Part shown: piece after piece, positions 43,798 to 52,778 of the stretch
How the letters are laid out: each line of letters opens with the position of its first letter
Position numbering within the stretch: position 1 is the first letter of the stretch
From: Treponema sp. UBA4873
GTDB lineage: Bacteria; Spirochaetota; Spirochaetia; Treponematales; Treponemataceae
Direction of reading: 5' to 3'
DNA length: 64,000 bases
Assembly (NCBI GenBank): GCA_002399405.1
Contig: DHDP01000020.1
Location: forward strand, 1 to 64,000
The notes under the pieces: generated by a model
Told to the model about the DNA's origin: nothing
The model's input: the letters and a program-made list of their open reading frames with translations, nothing else
The model's database searches: none
Position numbers and translations under genes: made by a program

Positions 43798-44724
43798 ATG
43801 GAACCTGAAAAAAGAACAGAAAAACCTGAAGAAAAAGAATTGAAAACAGCACTTGTCGCGATTGTCGGACGCCCCTCGTCGGGAAAATCGACATTTCTGA
43901 ACACTGCCTGCGGTGAGCCCGTCTCGATCGTTTCTGAAATTCCGCAGACGACGCGCGATGCAATACGCGGAATTGTGAACACGTCGTTCGGGCAGCTCGT
44001 ATTCATCGACACTCCCGGGTATCACGAAAGCGATAAGAAACTCAACCTCAAACTGCGCTCCGTCACCGAAGACCAGCTGAAAGACACGGATGCGGTATTA
44101 TATATCGTAGACAGCACGCGTCTTCCCGGCGGTGAGGAACAGCTTACGGCGGAACTTATTAAACCGTACGCCGACCGCACCGTCGTGGCGATTAATAAAA
44201 TCGATTCGCACAGCGCAAAGGTAAGTTCTGCCGTTGATTTCATCTCCGGAACTCTGCCGGAAATTCCGAAAGAACGAATCATACAGGTGTCGGCAAAAAA
44301 CGACGAAAACATAAACGAAGTTCTCAAGGCCCTTTACGAACTTGCTCCCGAAGGCCCCCGGATGTATCCGGAGGAATACTACACGGATCAGGAAGTCGGC
44401 TTCCGTATTGCCGAAGTCGTCCGCGGAGAGGCGATCAACCGGCTTGAGCAGGAAATACCGCACTGTCTTTACGTCGACATAGCCGACATGGAAATGAAAA
44501 AAGAAGGCAAGCTGCTGTGGGTCCGCGCGTTTCTCTGCGTCGAACGCGAAAGTCAGAAGGGGATAGTCATCGGAAAGGGCGCGTCTATGATAAAGACGAT
44601 CCGCATCGAGTCGCTGAAAAAGCTGCGCAGAATATTCGACTATAAAATCGACCTCGATTTGCAGGTAAAAGTAGACAAGAACTGGCGTCAGAAGGACACC
44701 GTGCTGACAAAATTAATAAAATAG
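43798..44724 (+). CDS. era: GTPase Era
   Basis: 308 residues. G1 is GRPSSGKST (24-32), which differs from the usual GxPNVGKST but keeps the Lys and Ser/Thr. G3 is DTPG (71-74), G4 is NKID, and a C-terminal KH domain carries VIGKGASMIKTI. Era binds 16S rRNA and aids 30S maturation. The extra charged N-terminus (about 15 residues) is unusual but modest. TATACT ends 8 nt before the ATG. Convergent with the rluA-like gene. Confidence 0.93.
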   Translation: MEPEKRTEKPEEKELKTALVAIVGRPSSGKSTFLNTACGEPVSIVSEIPQTTRDAIRGIVNTSFGQLVFIDTPGYHESDKKLNLKLRSVTEDQLKDTDAVLYIVDSTRLPGGEEQLTAELIKPYADRTVVAINKIDSHSAKVSSAVDFISGTLPEIPKERIIQVSAKNDENINEVLKALYELAPEGPRMYPEEYYTDQEVGFRIAEVVRGEAINRLEQEIPHCLYVDIADMEMKKEGKLLWVRAFLCVERESQKGIVIGKGASMIKTIRIESLKKLRRIFDYKIDLDLQVKVDKNWRQKDTVLTKLIK

Positions 44725-44734
44725 AACCGCCGCT

Positions 44735-46099
44735 TCAAAACGGCGAAGGACACGAGAACTCCATGCGCACGCCTTTTTCCGGGTGGACAAAGGACAGATA
44801 CTGTGCGTGAAGCATGAGCCGTTCTCCGTCCTCACATATTCCGTACAGCGAATCCCCCACGATCGGCAGGCCGAATCCGTGCACGTCGGACGAAGCGAGC
44901 CGCAGCTGATGCGTGCGGCCTGTATGCGGCGTATACAGAATGCGCGTCACTTTCCGGTTTTTCCCGTCGGAACCGCGGTACCAGCTGTAGCCGAGTCTTT
45001 TCCACCCGGTGACCGCGAGCCTGCCGTTCACCTCGTCGTAAACCTGGTGGGGGCGGTTCGGCCAGTCGAGCGCAAATTTCAGTTCCATGCGTCCTTCAGT
45101 CACGCCGGGGAGCGGCACCGAGAGGCCTTCCGCATGTTCAAGCGTCCCGTCGAGGAGAGCGACATACTGTTTGCTCACCTGCCCCCTTTCGAACTGCATC
45201 GAAAGATTCCTCTGCGCTTCCGCCGTAAACGCAAGAACCATGAGTCCCGACGTTTCCATATCGAGGCGGTGTGCGGAAGGCTGCTCTATAGTGCCGGGGA
45301 ACAGCCGCTTCATGCGGCTGACGATGCAGTCCTGCTTTTCCGGTCCGCGTCCGGGAACAGACAGCAGGCCGGACTGTTTATTGACAACGAGTACGCTCTC
45401 GTCGCGGTACACGATTGTAAGACCGAGCATCGCCGGAAGAATAATTCCGCACCGCTCGTCGCACGGCGGATACGACGTTCCGCTTCTTTTGTTGATCGAC
45501 GGACGGCCGTAATACACTTCATCCATGCTCACCGGATGCAGTGCGCGGGCGAACGCGTAATCGAGCAGTTTGGGCGCACAGCAGTCGCCCGTGCCCGTCG
45601 GAGGAAGTCTTTCGCGCCTGCTCTGAAACGCCCTGTCCGCGCATATCCCTCCGAGAGAACGTACGGTTCCGTCGATGCAGTGGAACCGGTACAAAGCATG
45701 CACCGCACGCAGCGATTCCGCCGTCAATGCAGCGCGTTCGCCGGAAATACGGCGCCTGTCTCCCTCGGGAGCAGCTTTGAGCTCCGCCGTAAGTTCGTGA
45801 ATATGCCTGTCGTTCGGCGCGAGCGCATGCATAATTTCTTCCGCGGATACAATCGGAGGAACGTACGTGCACCCCGGCACACATCCCTCTATGACAAGGC
45901 TGTTCCCTGAAACTGTGTACAGTACGGTTTCGCTGCCGCCGGCTGAAGTACAGACAAGAACGCCGACCATAACGCCGTGCCCGTCGCGTTCTTCGCTCGG
46001 TGCCGACACCTGCGTCAAATTCAGAGAACCGTCGTTTAATCGTGAAATCAGTTGTCCGCAGTAAAAATGCGCCTGCTCTGTCGGAAAAGGCGGAAACAT
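44735..46099 (-). CDS. RluA-family pseudouridine synthase with long N-terminal extension
   Basis: 454 residues from the ATG at 46099, chosen because it follows the rpiA stop by 10 nt. Residues about 235-454 are the RluA catalytic domain with the HRLDMETSG catalytic Asp loop and the GRTHQLR motif. Residues 1-230 are an added region of unknown fold with several Cys, a charged helix (HELTAELKAAPEGDRR) and a VHALYRF segment. It is not the S4 domain of RluC/RluD. The target base is unknown. Confidence 0.85.
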   Translation of the reverse strand: MFPPFPTEQAHFYCGQLISRLNDGSLNLTQVSAPSEERDGHGVMVGVLVCTSAGGSETVLYTVSGNSLVIEGCVPGCTYVPPIVSAEEIMHALAPNDRHIHELTAELKAAPEGDRRRISGERAALTAESLRAVHALYRFHCIDGTVRSLGGICADRAFQSRRERLPPTGTGDCCAPKLLDYAFARALHPVSMDEVYYGRPSINKRSGTSYPPCDERCGIILPAMLGLTIVYRDESVLVVNKQSGLLSVPGRGPEKQDCIVSRMKRLFPGTIEQPSAHRLDMETSGLMVLAFTAEAQRNLSMQFERGQVSKQYVALLDGTLEHAEGLSVPLPGVTEGRMELKFALDWPNRPHQVYDEVNGRLAVTGWKRLGYSWYRGSDGKNRKVTRILYTPHTGRTHQLRLASSDVHGFGLPIVGDSLYGICEDGERLMLHAQYLSFVHPEKGVRMEFSCPSPF

Positions 46100-46109
46100 A
46101 AATCTGAAG

Positions 46110-46835
46110 TTATCTGCGGATTTCCACCGAGCCGTCTTCTTTCGCAATAAAGACGACCGGACGGTTCTTCGTGAAGAAGCCGTCCTCAACGACGCCGACA
46201 ATGGCGTCTATTCTGTCTTCCATTTCAGCCGGATTCACGGGCGCATCCCACACGCAGTCGAGAATCTGATTGCCGTTGTCGGTGATGACGGGACCGCACT
46301 TCCGCACGCCTTCCCGCAGCGTGCACTTCGCGCCGAGTTTTTCGAGCGCCAGCGTAACGGGGACGCGCGCGTCGCCGATTATTTCGACGGGAAGCGCAAA
46401 CTTCGTTCCCATGTGAGGGACAGCCTTCGTCGAGTCCGCTACGATGGCGAGGTGCTTCGCGTTGTATTCGACGATTTTTTCGCGCAGCAACGCCGCGCCG
46501 CCGCCCTTTATGAGGTTACAGTCGGGATCAATTTCGTCCGCGCCGTCTATCGCAATGTCGAGCGCTCCGCCGATAACGCGGTCGTTGAGCGAAAATACAG
46601 GAATGCCGAAATCCTGGCATGCATTCGCCGTCTGAAAACTCGTGACGACAGCCTTCACGTCTGTCAGCGTGCCGTCTTTGATGTAATCGGCAACGCGGGA
46701 AACTGCAGGCAGTGCAGTCGAACCTGTTCCAAGTCCGAGCTTCATGCCGCTGAACAGCTTCCCTTCCTTTACGAGCGTGTCCACGGCGGTACGCGCCGCC
46801 AGTATTTTCTGTTCACTTTGTGTCAGCGTCTTCAT
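46110..46835 (-). CDS. rpiA: ribose-5-phosphate isomerase A
   Basis: 241 residues. Family motifs: GLGTGSTA (34-41), DGADEIDPDCNLIKGGGAAL with the catalytic Asp and Lys, and the C-terminal IVGVVEDGFF. It interconverts ribose-5-phosphate and ribulose-5-phosphate. The ATG lies 23 nt inside the end of the aroDE gene behind GGGAG, so translation is probably coupled. Confidence 0.95.
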   Translation of the reverse strand: MKTLTQSEQKILAARTAVDTLVKEGKLFSGMKLGLGTGSTALPAVSRVADYIKDGTLTDVKAVVTSFQTANACQDFGIPVFSLNDRVIGGALDIAIDGADEIDPDCNLIKGGGAALLREKIVEYNAKHLAIVADSTKAVPHMGTKFALPVEIIGDARVPVTLALEKLGAKCTLREGVRKCGPVITDNGNQILDCVWDAPVNPAEMEDRIDAIVGVVEDGFFTKNRPVVFIAKEDGSVEIRR

Positions 46836-48324
46836 AATCTGCTCCCGTAAAAATCTTAAACTGCTTGTATCCCTGATATTTCAGCATTTTCATGCCGTTG
46901 CAGACTTTACAGCCGGCTTCCGCGGCGCGCATCATGACCGGCGTTATTTCCGGTTCATAAATAATATCGAACAGTTTTTCATCGCCGTGAAACTGATAAA
47001 AATAGATCGGATCGTTCTCTTTGTTCGAGCTCGACGACGCGTTCATTCCTTTCGATGTCGTCTGAATAATAATGTCGGAATACTGCTCCAGTATGCCCGC
47101 CGCTTCGACATCGAGCGACGCGTATTCAAAACCGTATCTGTCGGCGAGTATCTTTGCATGCGCCGGTGTTCTGTTGAAAACGCAGGCGCGCGCTCCGAGC
47201 TGTTTTACGACGTATGCAACGGCTTTTGCGGCGCCGCCAGCGCCGATTATCGCGACTCTGCGGTGACGTAGTCTGTCGGTTCCGAGGAATTCCGTAAGCG
47301 CGGTTTTGAACCCGTATGCGTCGGTGTTGTATCCCGCCCAGCCGTTGTTCCTGCGCACAACAGTGTTGCTCGCGCCTATTTCGCCCGCTTCCTGATCAAG
47401 CTCCGCAAGTTCCGCAAGCACCGTTTCCTTGTGCGGAATCGTGACCGCAAGTCCCTGAATGCCGACCTGCCGCGAAAAATCAAGCACATCGGTAATTGAC
47501 GGAGAGCGTACCGGTACAAAAACCGCATTCATATGCTTCGCCTTATATCCGCTGTTGTGGAGTTCCGGGCTCGCCGTCTTAACAAGCGGCCATCCGGTAA
47601 TTCCGTACAGCGTTGTCCGTTCGTTCAGATCGCGGAAATGATACACGTCGTTGAGCGTGACGGGGTCAAGATGTCCGACCGAGGGAATATTGCCGTTCGT
47701 TTCTTCCGGAGACGTATACGTTAAATATGAATTGAGTTTATATGAGAGGATTCTCGACACCTGTCCGAGCGGTCCCATTGCACACAGAATATGATCGTAT
47801 TCCGTCATCGATTCCGCTTCCACGAACAGGTTCGTCACGTCCGCAAGCGTCGTCGGCATGAACGCAATCTTCGGAATCTCATATCCCGTCTTGCGCATTC
47901 CGTCGCAGAGCGCTTTAAGATTAGTTATCGGCTTTTCCATATCGTGGCAGCTTCTGATAATGCGCACGCCGAACGCGAGCGCCGCATCCTGCAGGCTCGG
48001 GATGTGAAAGTCTTCCTCAAAATCGACATACGCGAAGTTCTTCGCGCGATTCTGGTCGGCGAATGCAAGCGCCCGTCCGAACAGCATAGTCCGGGAGATT
48101 TCGCCGCTCGTGAACAAACCGCCGTCGATCTTGCGCCGTATAGTGAGCACGCACGGAACGTTGACCATGGAAGGAAAGCGGCGCACATACAGCTGCTCGT
48201 CTTCCGTGAGAAAATCAACCCGCAGTTCGGCCAAATCAATATACCGATCGTACTTCCGCACGAGAGCTGCATCCTCTTCAAGCGTTTTTCCGGTGAGCGT
48301 CAGACAAATCAGCGGTTGTTTCAT
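46813..48324 (-). CDS. aroDE: bifunctional 3-dehydroquinate dehydratase / shikimate dehydrogenase
   Basis: 503 residues, a fusion of two shikimate-pathway enzymes. Residues 1-225 are a type I dehydroquinase: AELRVDF, the SCHDM histidine and the Schiff-base lysine in PKIAFMP. Residues about 235-503 are shikimate dehydrogenase: YGITGWPLVKTASPELHN, catalytic Lys in TIPHKE, GASNTVV, YNTDAYGF and the NADP loop GAGGAAKAVAY. Fusions of this order are known in plants and Chlamydiae. GGAGAAGG Shine-Dalgarno. Confidence 0.93.
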   Translation of the reverse strand: MKQPLICLTLTGKTLEEDAALVRKYDRYIDLAELRVDFLTEDEQLYVRRFPSMVNVPCVLTIRRKIDGGLFTSGEISRTMLFGRALAFADQNRAKNFAYVDFEEDFHIPSLQDAALAFGVRIIRSCHDMEKPITNLKALCDGMRKTGYEIPKIAFMPTTLADVTNLFVEAESMTEYDHILCAMGPLGQVSRILSYKLNSYLTYTSPEETNGNIPSVGHLDPVTLNDVYHFRDLNERTTLYGITGWPLVKTASPELHNSGYKAKHMNAVFVPVRSPSITDVLDFSRQVGIQGLAVTIPHKETVLAELAELDQEAGEIGASNTVVRRNNGWAGYNTDAYGFKTALTEFLGTDRLRHRRVAIIGAGGAAKAVAYVVKQLGARACVFNRTPAHAKILADRYGFEYASLDVEAAGILEQYSDIIIQTTSKGMNASSSSNKENDPIYFYQFHGDEKLFDIIYEPEITPVMMRAAEAGCKVCNGMKMLKYQGYKQFKIFTGADYEDADTK

Positions 48325-48341
48325 CGTACCTTCTCCGGCGG

Positions 48342-49421
48342 TTATCGTGCTGTGATTTTCCTGTGTTCTTTTTCAACAACAGAAAGTATGAGTTCCGTGC
48401 CGGCAGGCACTGCATACGGTATTGTTATTTTTCCGCCCGGATGAGAGAAACTTACAATCGTATACGGATCGCCCTCTTCAGGCACAGCGGTGAGTTTTAC
48501 CGGGACCGGATACGGATAAACCGTGAGCGTGTCTTCAAAAATACCGTACACGTTTCCGTTGACAGATTCGGACGGCAGTGCGAATTCCGCAGCGACACGC
48601 GTATAGTTCTGGACAAGTTCTGCAGGGAACTTCTGTTCGCTCACGACAGTTCCCGGCTTTTCATCTCCGGCTGCTTCATGCGACGTGAAATCGAACGTGA
48701 GCTTTGTCCGCGCCATCAGCTGGAGCACGTCGTTCACGGTGCTGCCGACAATATCGGGAACGCGCGTATTTTCGAAATTCGGGCCGCGGCTTACGATAAA
48801 ATTCACCGTGACGGGATTCGAGATGCTCGTCCCCTCGGGCGGATCCTGCTCGATGATTGTTCCGGCGGCGGACGTGTCCGCTTTGTACTGGGGAGCGGCA
48901 ATAATAATAAGGGGATGCGCGGAACCGGCAAAAAGCGTCTGCAGTTTAAGACGCACTTCCTCAAGATTCTGTCCGACATAATTTTCAACGTGATCGATAA
49001 CAACTCCGCGGCTTACGACAAGAGAAACACGGCTGTACCCTTTCCTGATTGCGCCGCCCGACGGAGACTGTTCGAGTATTTGTCCTTCGTCGCCGGGCTT
49101 GTCGGAATACCGGAGCTGGATTTTCGGATACAGTTCCTTCGTCTGCATTTCGATAAGCGCCGTCGGAAGATCCTTTCCCACAACATCGGGAACCATAACC
49201 TTCTCAGGACCTTTTACATTAATGGAAAACACAACGATGCACGCAAGCATCATAACGACGACGGCGGCAATCACAGTAAAAACAAGCAGTCTGCCGCTGG
49301 ACTGCATGTCCGCAAGCAGCCCGTGATAATCGACCTTCGGTACTTTAACATCGCGTATATTAAAATTGCGTATGGTAACGGGGATATTCCTTATTTTATT
49401 TTTCAGCTGTGACAATTTCAT
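48342..49421 (-). CDS. PASTA-domain membrane protein without kinase domain
   Basis: 359 residues. Cytoplasmic N-terminus of about 45 residues, one membrane helix (about 46-68), then three extracytoplasmic PASTA-type repeats opening VMVPDVVGKDLPTALIEM, HVENYVGQNLEEVRLKL and TRVPDIVGSTVNDVLQLM. A further beta region follows. PASTA domains bind peptidoglycan fragments or lipid II. The usual Ser/Thr kinase or transpeptidase partner domain is absent, so it is probably a cell-wall sensor or scaffold. Confidence 0.85.
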   Translation of the reverse strand: MKLSQLKNKIRNIPVTIRNFNIRDVKVPKVDYHGLLADMQSSGRLLVFTVIAAVVVMMLACIVVFSINVKGPEKVMVPDVVGKDLPTALIEMQTKELYPKIQLRYSDKPGDEGQILEQSPSGGAIRKGYSRVSLVVSRGVVIDHVENYVGQNLEEVRLKLQTLFAGSAHPLIIIAAPQYKADTSAAGTIIEQDPPEGTSISNPVTVNFIVSRGPNFENTRVPDIVGSTVNDVLQLMARTKLTFDFTSHEAAGDEKPGTVVSEQKFPAELVQNYTRVAAEFALPSESVNGNVYGIFEDTLTVYPYPVPVKLTAVPEEGDPYTIVSFSHPGGKITIPYAVPAGTELILSVVEKEHRKITAR

Positions 49422-49490
49422 ACATTCCTCAAAAAACTGACAGTATCCTCAAATACTATCATTTTACCGTCATATAATCCAGTAATCAGT

Positions 49491-50012
49491 TTACGGATTC
49501 AGCCGGGGCTCGAGTTCAACGAGTTTTTCGATTACTCTCCGGCATTCGTCTTCGTTGCTGTATATAATCTGCATATTCGTGCGTTTCCTCGTCACAAGCT
49601 CAAGTACACCCGTATCGTGAACGTCCTGCTGATTTTGCGGCAGCGACAGAAAAGGAATTCCGAATATATCGGCAAACGGGATAAACTGGCCTTCGGCAAC
49701 GAGACCGTTCGCATATACGCCTGAACATTTCGACGTCATCACTTCGCGCACCGCCATTTCAGTTCCGAGTATGCCGATCGCACACATAATGCAATTAACA
49801 AAGATCCCCATATCCCTGAAGAGCACAAGCAGAATAAGCAGCGGGCAGCATACGAGAACGACGACTGCAAATTTGAGCATGCGAGGTTTGACGGGCAGCT
49901 CCCGCGAACCGGCTTTCTTAATCATTTTTGCCCTTCTCAGAGGCAGCGTCGCAGCAAGCAGCACATATGCACAAAGCGAGACGGCGACAATAATAACCGT
50001 AACTGTATTCAT
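49491..50012 (-). CDS. hypothetical membrane protein
   Basis: 173 residues, not recognised. Membrane segments about 4-24, 47-66 and 69-90 are followed by a ~75-residue soluble domain resembling a PH-like or DUF5673-type module (CSGVYANGLVAEGQFIPFADI, ITVNVIYSNEDECRRVIEKL-like ending). AGGAG Shine-Dalgarno. It lies between the Nudix and PASTA genes, in the same direction and with short gaps. It is too different from EcfS proteins to be called the missing S component. Confidence 0.55.
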   Translation of the reverse strand: MNTVTVIIVAVSLCAYVLLAATLPLRRAKMIKKAGSRELPVKPRMLKFAVVVLVCCPLLILLVLFRDMGIFVNCIMCAIGILGTEMAVREVMTSKCSGVYANGLVAEGQFIPFADIFGIPFLSLPQNQQDVHDTGVLELVTRKRTNMQIIYSNEDECRRVIEKLVELEPRLNP

Positions 50013-50022
50013 ACTAATACTC

Positions 50023-50580
50023 CTATTTATGATTTTTCAACCAGCATTCCAGCGTTTTCCGCGCGCTGTCGAATGCAAGCGGAATTTCAGCTATATCGCT
50101 CCCGCTTCCGACATGAACTGACGTAAACCCGAGCACTTCGGACTGTTGTCCGTGCAGCAGCTCTATGAGCGACTCAATGCTTCCGATTCCGCAGGGAAGG
50201 TCCGCCGTAAAAAACGAATCGCACGTTTTGTAGACGATGTTTTTATACTCGTACGTATTCGGAAAGCTGCACAAATACGAAACTGACGCAGGTTCCACTC
50301 CGATTTCTTCCGCACATTCCCGCACGGCCGCATGTTCCAGACTTTCGTCGGGATCGACAAATCCGCCGGGGAACGCGAGGAATCCCCTGCGCGGCTCCTT
50401 CGCGCGCTTCTCGAACAGAATATTTCCGTCCCTGTCCGCCAAAATGACGCCGACTGCGGCGGCGACGTTGTTGTACAAATCAAAACCGCAGTCCGGGCAC
50501 ACCCATTTACGGTTACCGGCATTGCTTATTCTACTGCTTCCGCACATCGGACACAACTTAAAATCATTCTGAAGACTCAT
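50023..50580 (-). CDS. zinc-ribbon Nudix hydrolase (NudC-like)
   Basis: 185 residues from the ATG at 50580, which overlaps the ECF gene stop by ATGA. The zinc ribbon has C10, C13, C28 and C31, and the Nudix box at residues 73-95 has R87, E88, E91 and E92. This layout resembles the zinc-ribbon part of NADH pyrophosphatase (NudC), but the N-terminal domain of NudC and its SQPWPFPxS motif are missing. Substrate is therefore uncertain: NAD(H), capped RNA or another nucleotide. Confidence 0.82.
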   Translation of the reverse strand: MSLQNDFKLCPMCGSSRISNAGNRKWVCPDCGFDLYNNVAAAVGVILADRDGNILFEKRAKEPRRGFLAFPGGFVDPDESLEHAAVRECAEEIGVEPASVSYLCSFPNTYEYKNIVYKTCDSFFTADLPCGIGSIESLIELLHGQQSEVLGFTSVHVGSGSDIAEIPLAFDSARKTLECWLKNHK

Positions 50581-52688
50581 GAAAAACACCTCTCGGTCAG
50601 CGCATCGGCAAGCGCTTCCGACCGTTTTATTGTCTGTATGATAAGCGGTACGAACAGCGGCAGCATTGCTTTTATTCTGCCGCCCGCACCTTTCGCTTTT
50701 CCGAGTCCGCCGCGGATAAGCTGCGTCTTAATAATCGATGCAGCCTCGTCCAGAAGCAGGGGGATAAAGCGGAATATAATTTCCACAATCACAATCGTAT
50801 ACCGTACCGGAACGCGGAGCAGCGCAAGCGGTTTGAGCAGCACGGAAAGTCCGTCGACAATGTCGTATTCGGGAGTCGTATACGTGAACGAAACGATGCA
50901 CGTGAGCGCCGCTTCCGTATGAATGAGCGTCGTGAGGCAGAGCATAAGCTTCGACGGCGTCACCGTAAAATATTTATACGGGACGAAAACGCGTTCGCCC
51001 GGAACGGCGGGATAGAAAATCATCTGGAAAATGCAGAAAAACAGAAGCAGCGGTATTACCCTGCCGAGAGAACCGAGCAGACGCTTTGCCGGATATTTCG
51101 CGAACGCCGCATACACGAGCGACGCGCAGAGCAATGCGGCACACGCATACAGCGGCCTTACGGCAAGAGACGCGGTGAAGAGCGACAGGAACACAAGAAA
51201 CTTCAATACCGGTTTCATGCGCGCAACGGGTCCGGTGTTCTTTTCCGCCGCATTCATTCCCGCAGCATTTTCCCGCAGCATCTCCAGCAGTTTCGTCCCG
51301 GCAAGCGGCTGCTGCACTGTTTGGGGTATTTGTTCACGAAGCGATTCCCCGTCGGTATCGCGCAGAATTGTTCCGTTTATTACCGCCAGTTCCCGGTCGG
51401 CAAAATCAGCCTCATCGCGGCGGTGCGTGCTGAACATGACGGTGCGTCCCTCCTGCGCGAGCTCTCTGAGCAGATTCATCACTTTGACGCGCGAAGGTCC
51501 GTCGAGTCCCGCTGTCGGTTCGTCGAAGAGCACCACCGGAGAATCGAGCGCGATGATTCCCGCAACGGCGAGCCGCCTTTTTTCGCCGCCGGAAAGGGTA
51601 AACGTCTGACGGTCGGCGTACGATGCAAAAGGAATGCCGGCTTTATCCATCGCCTGCCTCACGCGCGAAACGAGCGCTTTGCCGGACACACCGCCGTTCC
51701 GCGGCCCGAAGGCGACATCGTCGGCGGCAAACTGCTCAAAAAGCGCAGCCTCGCTGTTCTGCTGGCAGAGCACGGGCCGCGCAGCGCAGTGAACGGTCCC
51801 CGTTCCGGGAACGAGGAGCCCTGCGGCAATTTCAAGCAGCGTAGACTTGCCGCTGCCCGACACACCGGTAAGCGCCGTAAGCGTTCCCCTGCGGAGAGAA
51901 AAATTAATATTCGACAGAACAGTTCCGCCGCCGTATGAAAAAGAAACGCCGGTACACGCAAGCGTGATTTCCGACGACTGTTTATCAGTCCTGTCGGATT
52001 TACCGATATCTCCGCCCGTTATGAGGCCGCACAATGTCGAATCTGCAAAAAACGATTTCCGGCTGCCGTGAAAAACAATTTCTCCGTCCTGCAGGAGGAT
52101 GACATCGTCCGCCTGCCGTACGGCGTCGACATCATGCGTAATGTGAACGACCGTATTGCCTCTGCCAACCCAGTACGACAGAAAACGGAAGATTTCGCTG
52201 CGTGACTGCGGATCGAGCATCGCGACAGCTTCGTCGAGAACAAGCACGTCAGGCCGCAGCGCGATAATCCCCGCCAGCGCCTCCTTCTGCGTCTGCCCGA
52301 GCGACAGCGCCATTGAAGGAGATGAAGCCTTGCTGAGAAGACCCGTTATGTTAAGGCATTCGATGGTGCGAAGTTCGACCTCGCCCGCGCTGAGACCGAG
52401 ATTCTGCGGACCGAACGCAACGTCGCGCGAAACGATCCCGCATATTATCTGATCCTTCGGCGACTGGAACACAAGCGCGGTCCGTATCCCTTCCGCAGCC
52501 TGCACACCGCCCTCGTCGGCGTCGAGCAGTCCGCTCATTATGCGTGCAAGCGTGCTTTTTCCGCTTCCGTTAAGTCCGACGACCGCAGTGTACGAGCCCG
52601 CTTCGAGCGAAAAACTGACGTTCTTCACGGCAGGAACTTCACGCTGCGGATACGTATATGTCACACGACTCACGGAAATAATACTCAT
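50577..52688 (-). CDS. ECF transporter energising module as one protein (EcfA-EcfA-EcfT fusion)
   Basis: 703 residues. First ATPase about 1-230 (Walker A GLNGSGKST at 38-46, Walker B VLVLDEAVAMLD, but a degenerate signature LSLGQ). Second ATPase about 240-455 (GVSGSGKST, canonical LSGGEKRRLA, VLFDEPTAGLD). The C-terminal ~210 residues are the EcfT membrane subunit with late coupling motifs (LIRGGLGKAKG and the ERC in the final segment). It would energise vitamin or metal S components encoded elsewhere. A TTGGAA-N17-TATGAT promoter ends 7 nt before the ATG at 52688. Confidence 0.88.
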   Translation of the reverse strand: MSIISVSRVTYTYPQREVPAVKNVSFSLEAGSYTAVVGLNGSGKSTLARIMSGLLDADEGGVQAAEGIRTALVFQSPKDQIICGIVSRDVAFGPQNLGLSAGEVELRTIECLNITGLLSKASSPSMALSLGQTQKEALAGIIALRPDVLVLDEAVAMLDPQSRSEIFRFLSYWVGRGNTVVHITHDVDAVRQADDVILLQDGEIVFHGSRKSFFADSTLCGLITGGDIGKSDRTDKQSSEITLACTGVSFSYGGGTVLSNINFSLRRGTLTALTGVSGSGKSTLLEIAAGLLVPGTGTVHCAARPVLCQQNSEAALFEQFAADDVAFGPRNGGVSGKALVSRVRQAMDKAGIPFASYADRQTFTLSGGEKRRLAVAGIIALDSPVVLFDEPTAGLDGPSRVKVMNLLRELAQEGRTVMFSTHRRDEADFADRELAVINGTILRDTDGESLREQIPQTVQQPLAGTKLLEMLRENAAGMNAAEKNTGPVARMKPVLKFLVFLSLFTASLAVRPLYACAALLCASLVYAAFAKYPAKRLLGSLGRVIPLLLFFCIFQMIFYPAVPGERVFVPYKYFTVTPSKLMLCLTTLIHTEAALTCIVSFTYTTPEYDIVDGLSVLLKPLALLRVPVRYTIVIVEIIFRFIPLLLDEAASIIKTQLIRGGLGKAKGAGGRIKAMLPLFVPLIIQTIKRSEALADALTERCFS

Positions 52689-52695
52689 TGTACGT

Positions 52696-52724
52696 ATCAT
52701 AGCGGATATATAAGAAAATTCCAA
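52696..52724 (-). promoter_or_regulatory. Sigma-70 type promoter of the ECF gene
   Basis: Minus-strand TTGGAA (52719-52724), exact 17-bp spacer, TATGAT (52696-52701), then 7 nt to the ATG. Upstream ATG readings would lie inside the promoter. Confidence 0.6.
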
Positions 52725-52742
52725 CAACGGCCGTTTCGGAAC

Positions 52743-52772
52743 TTGACAATACGGGAATTTTAGGATTACTGT
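52743..52772 (+). promoter_or_regulatory. Sigma-70 type promoter of the flavodoxin-like gene
   Basis: Consensus TTGACA (52743-52748), 18-bp spacer, TACTGT (52767-52772), then 6 nt to the ATG. The -10 is weak; the -35 is perfect. Confidence 0.5.
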
Positions 52773-52778
52773 TATTTC

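Noticed and set aside
43707..44012. Longer N-terminus for glgX
   Set aside because: The extra 102 codons are the reverse of era and of the intergenic promoter region; a -10 box and the family's usual start support 43706.
44724..44750. CGCCG/CGGCG hairpin between era and the rluA-like gene
   Set aside because: Only 5 bp and no T run on either strand; too weak to call.
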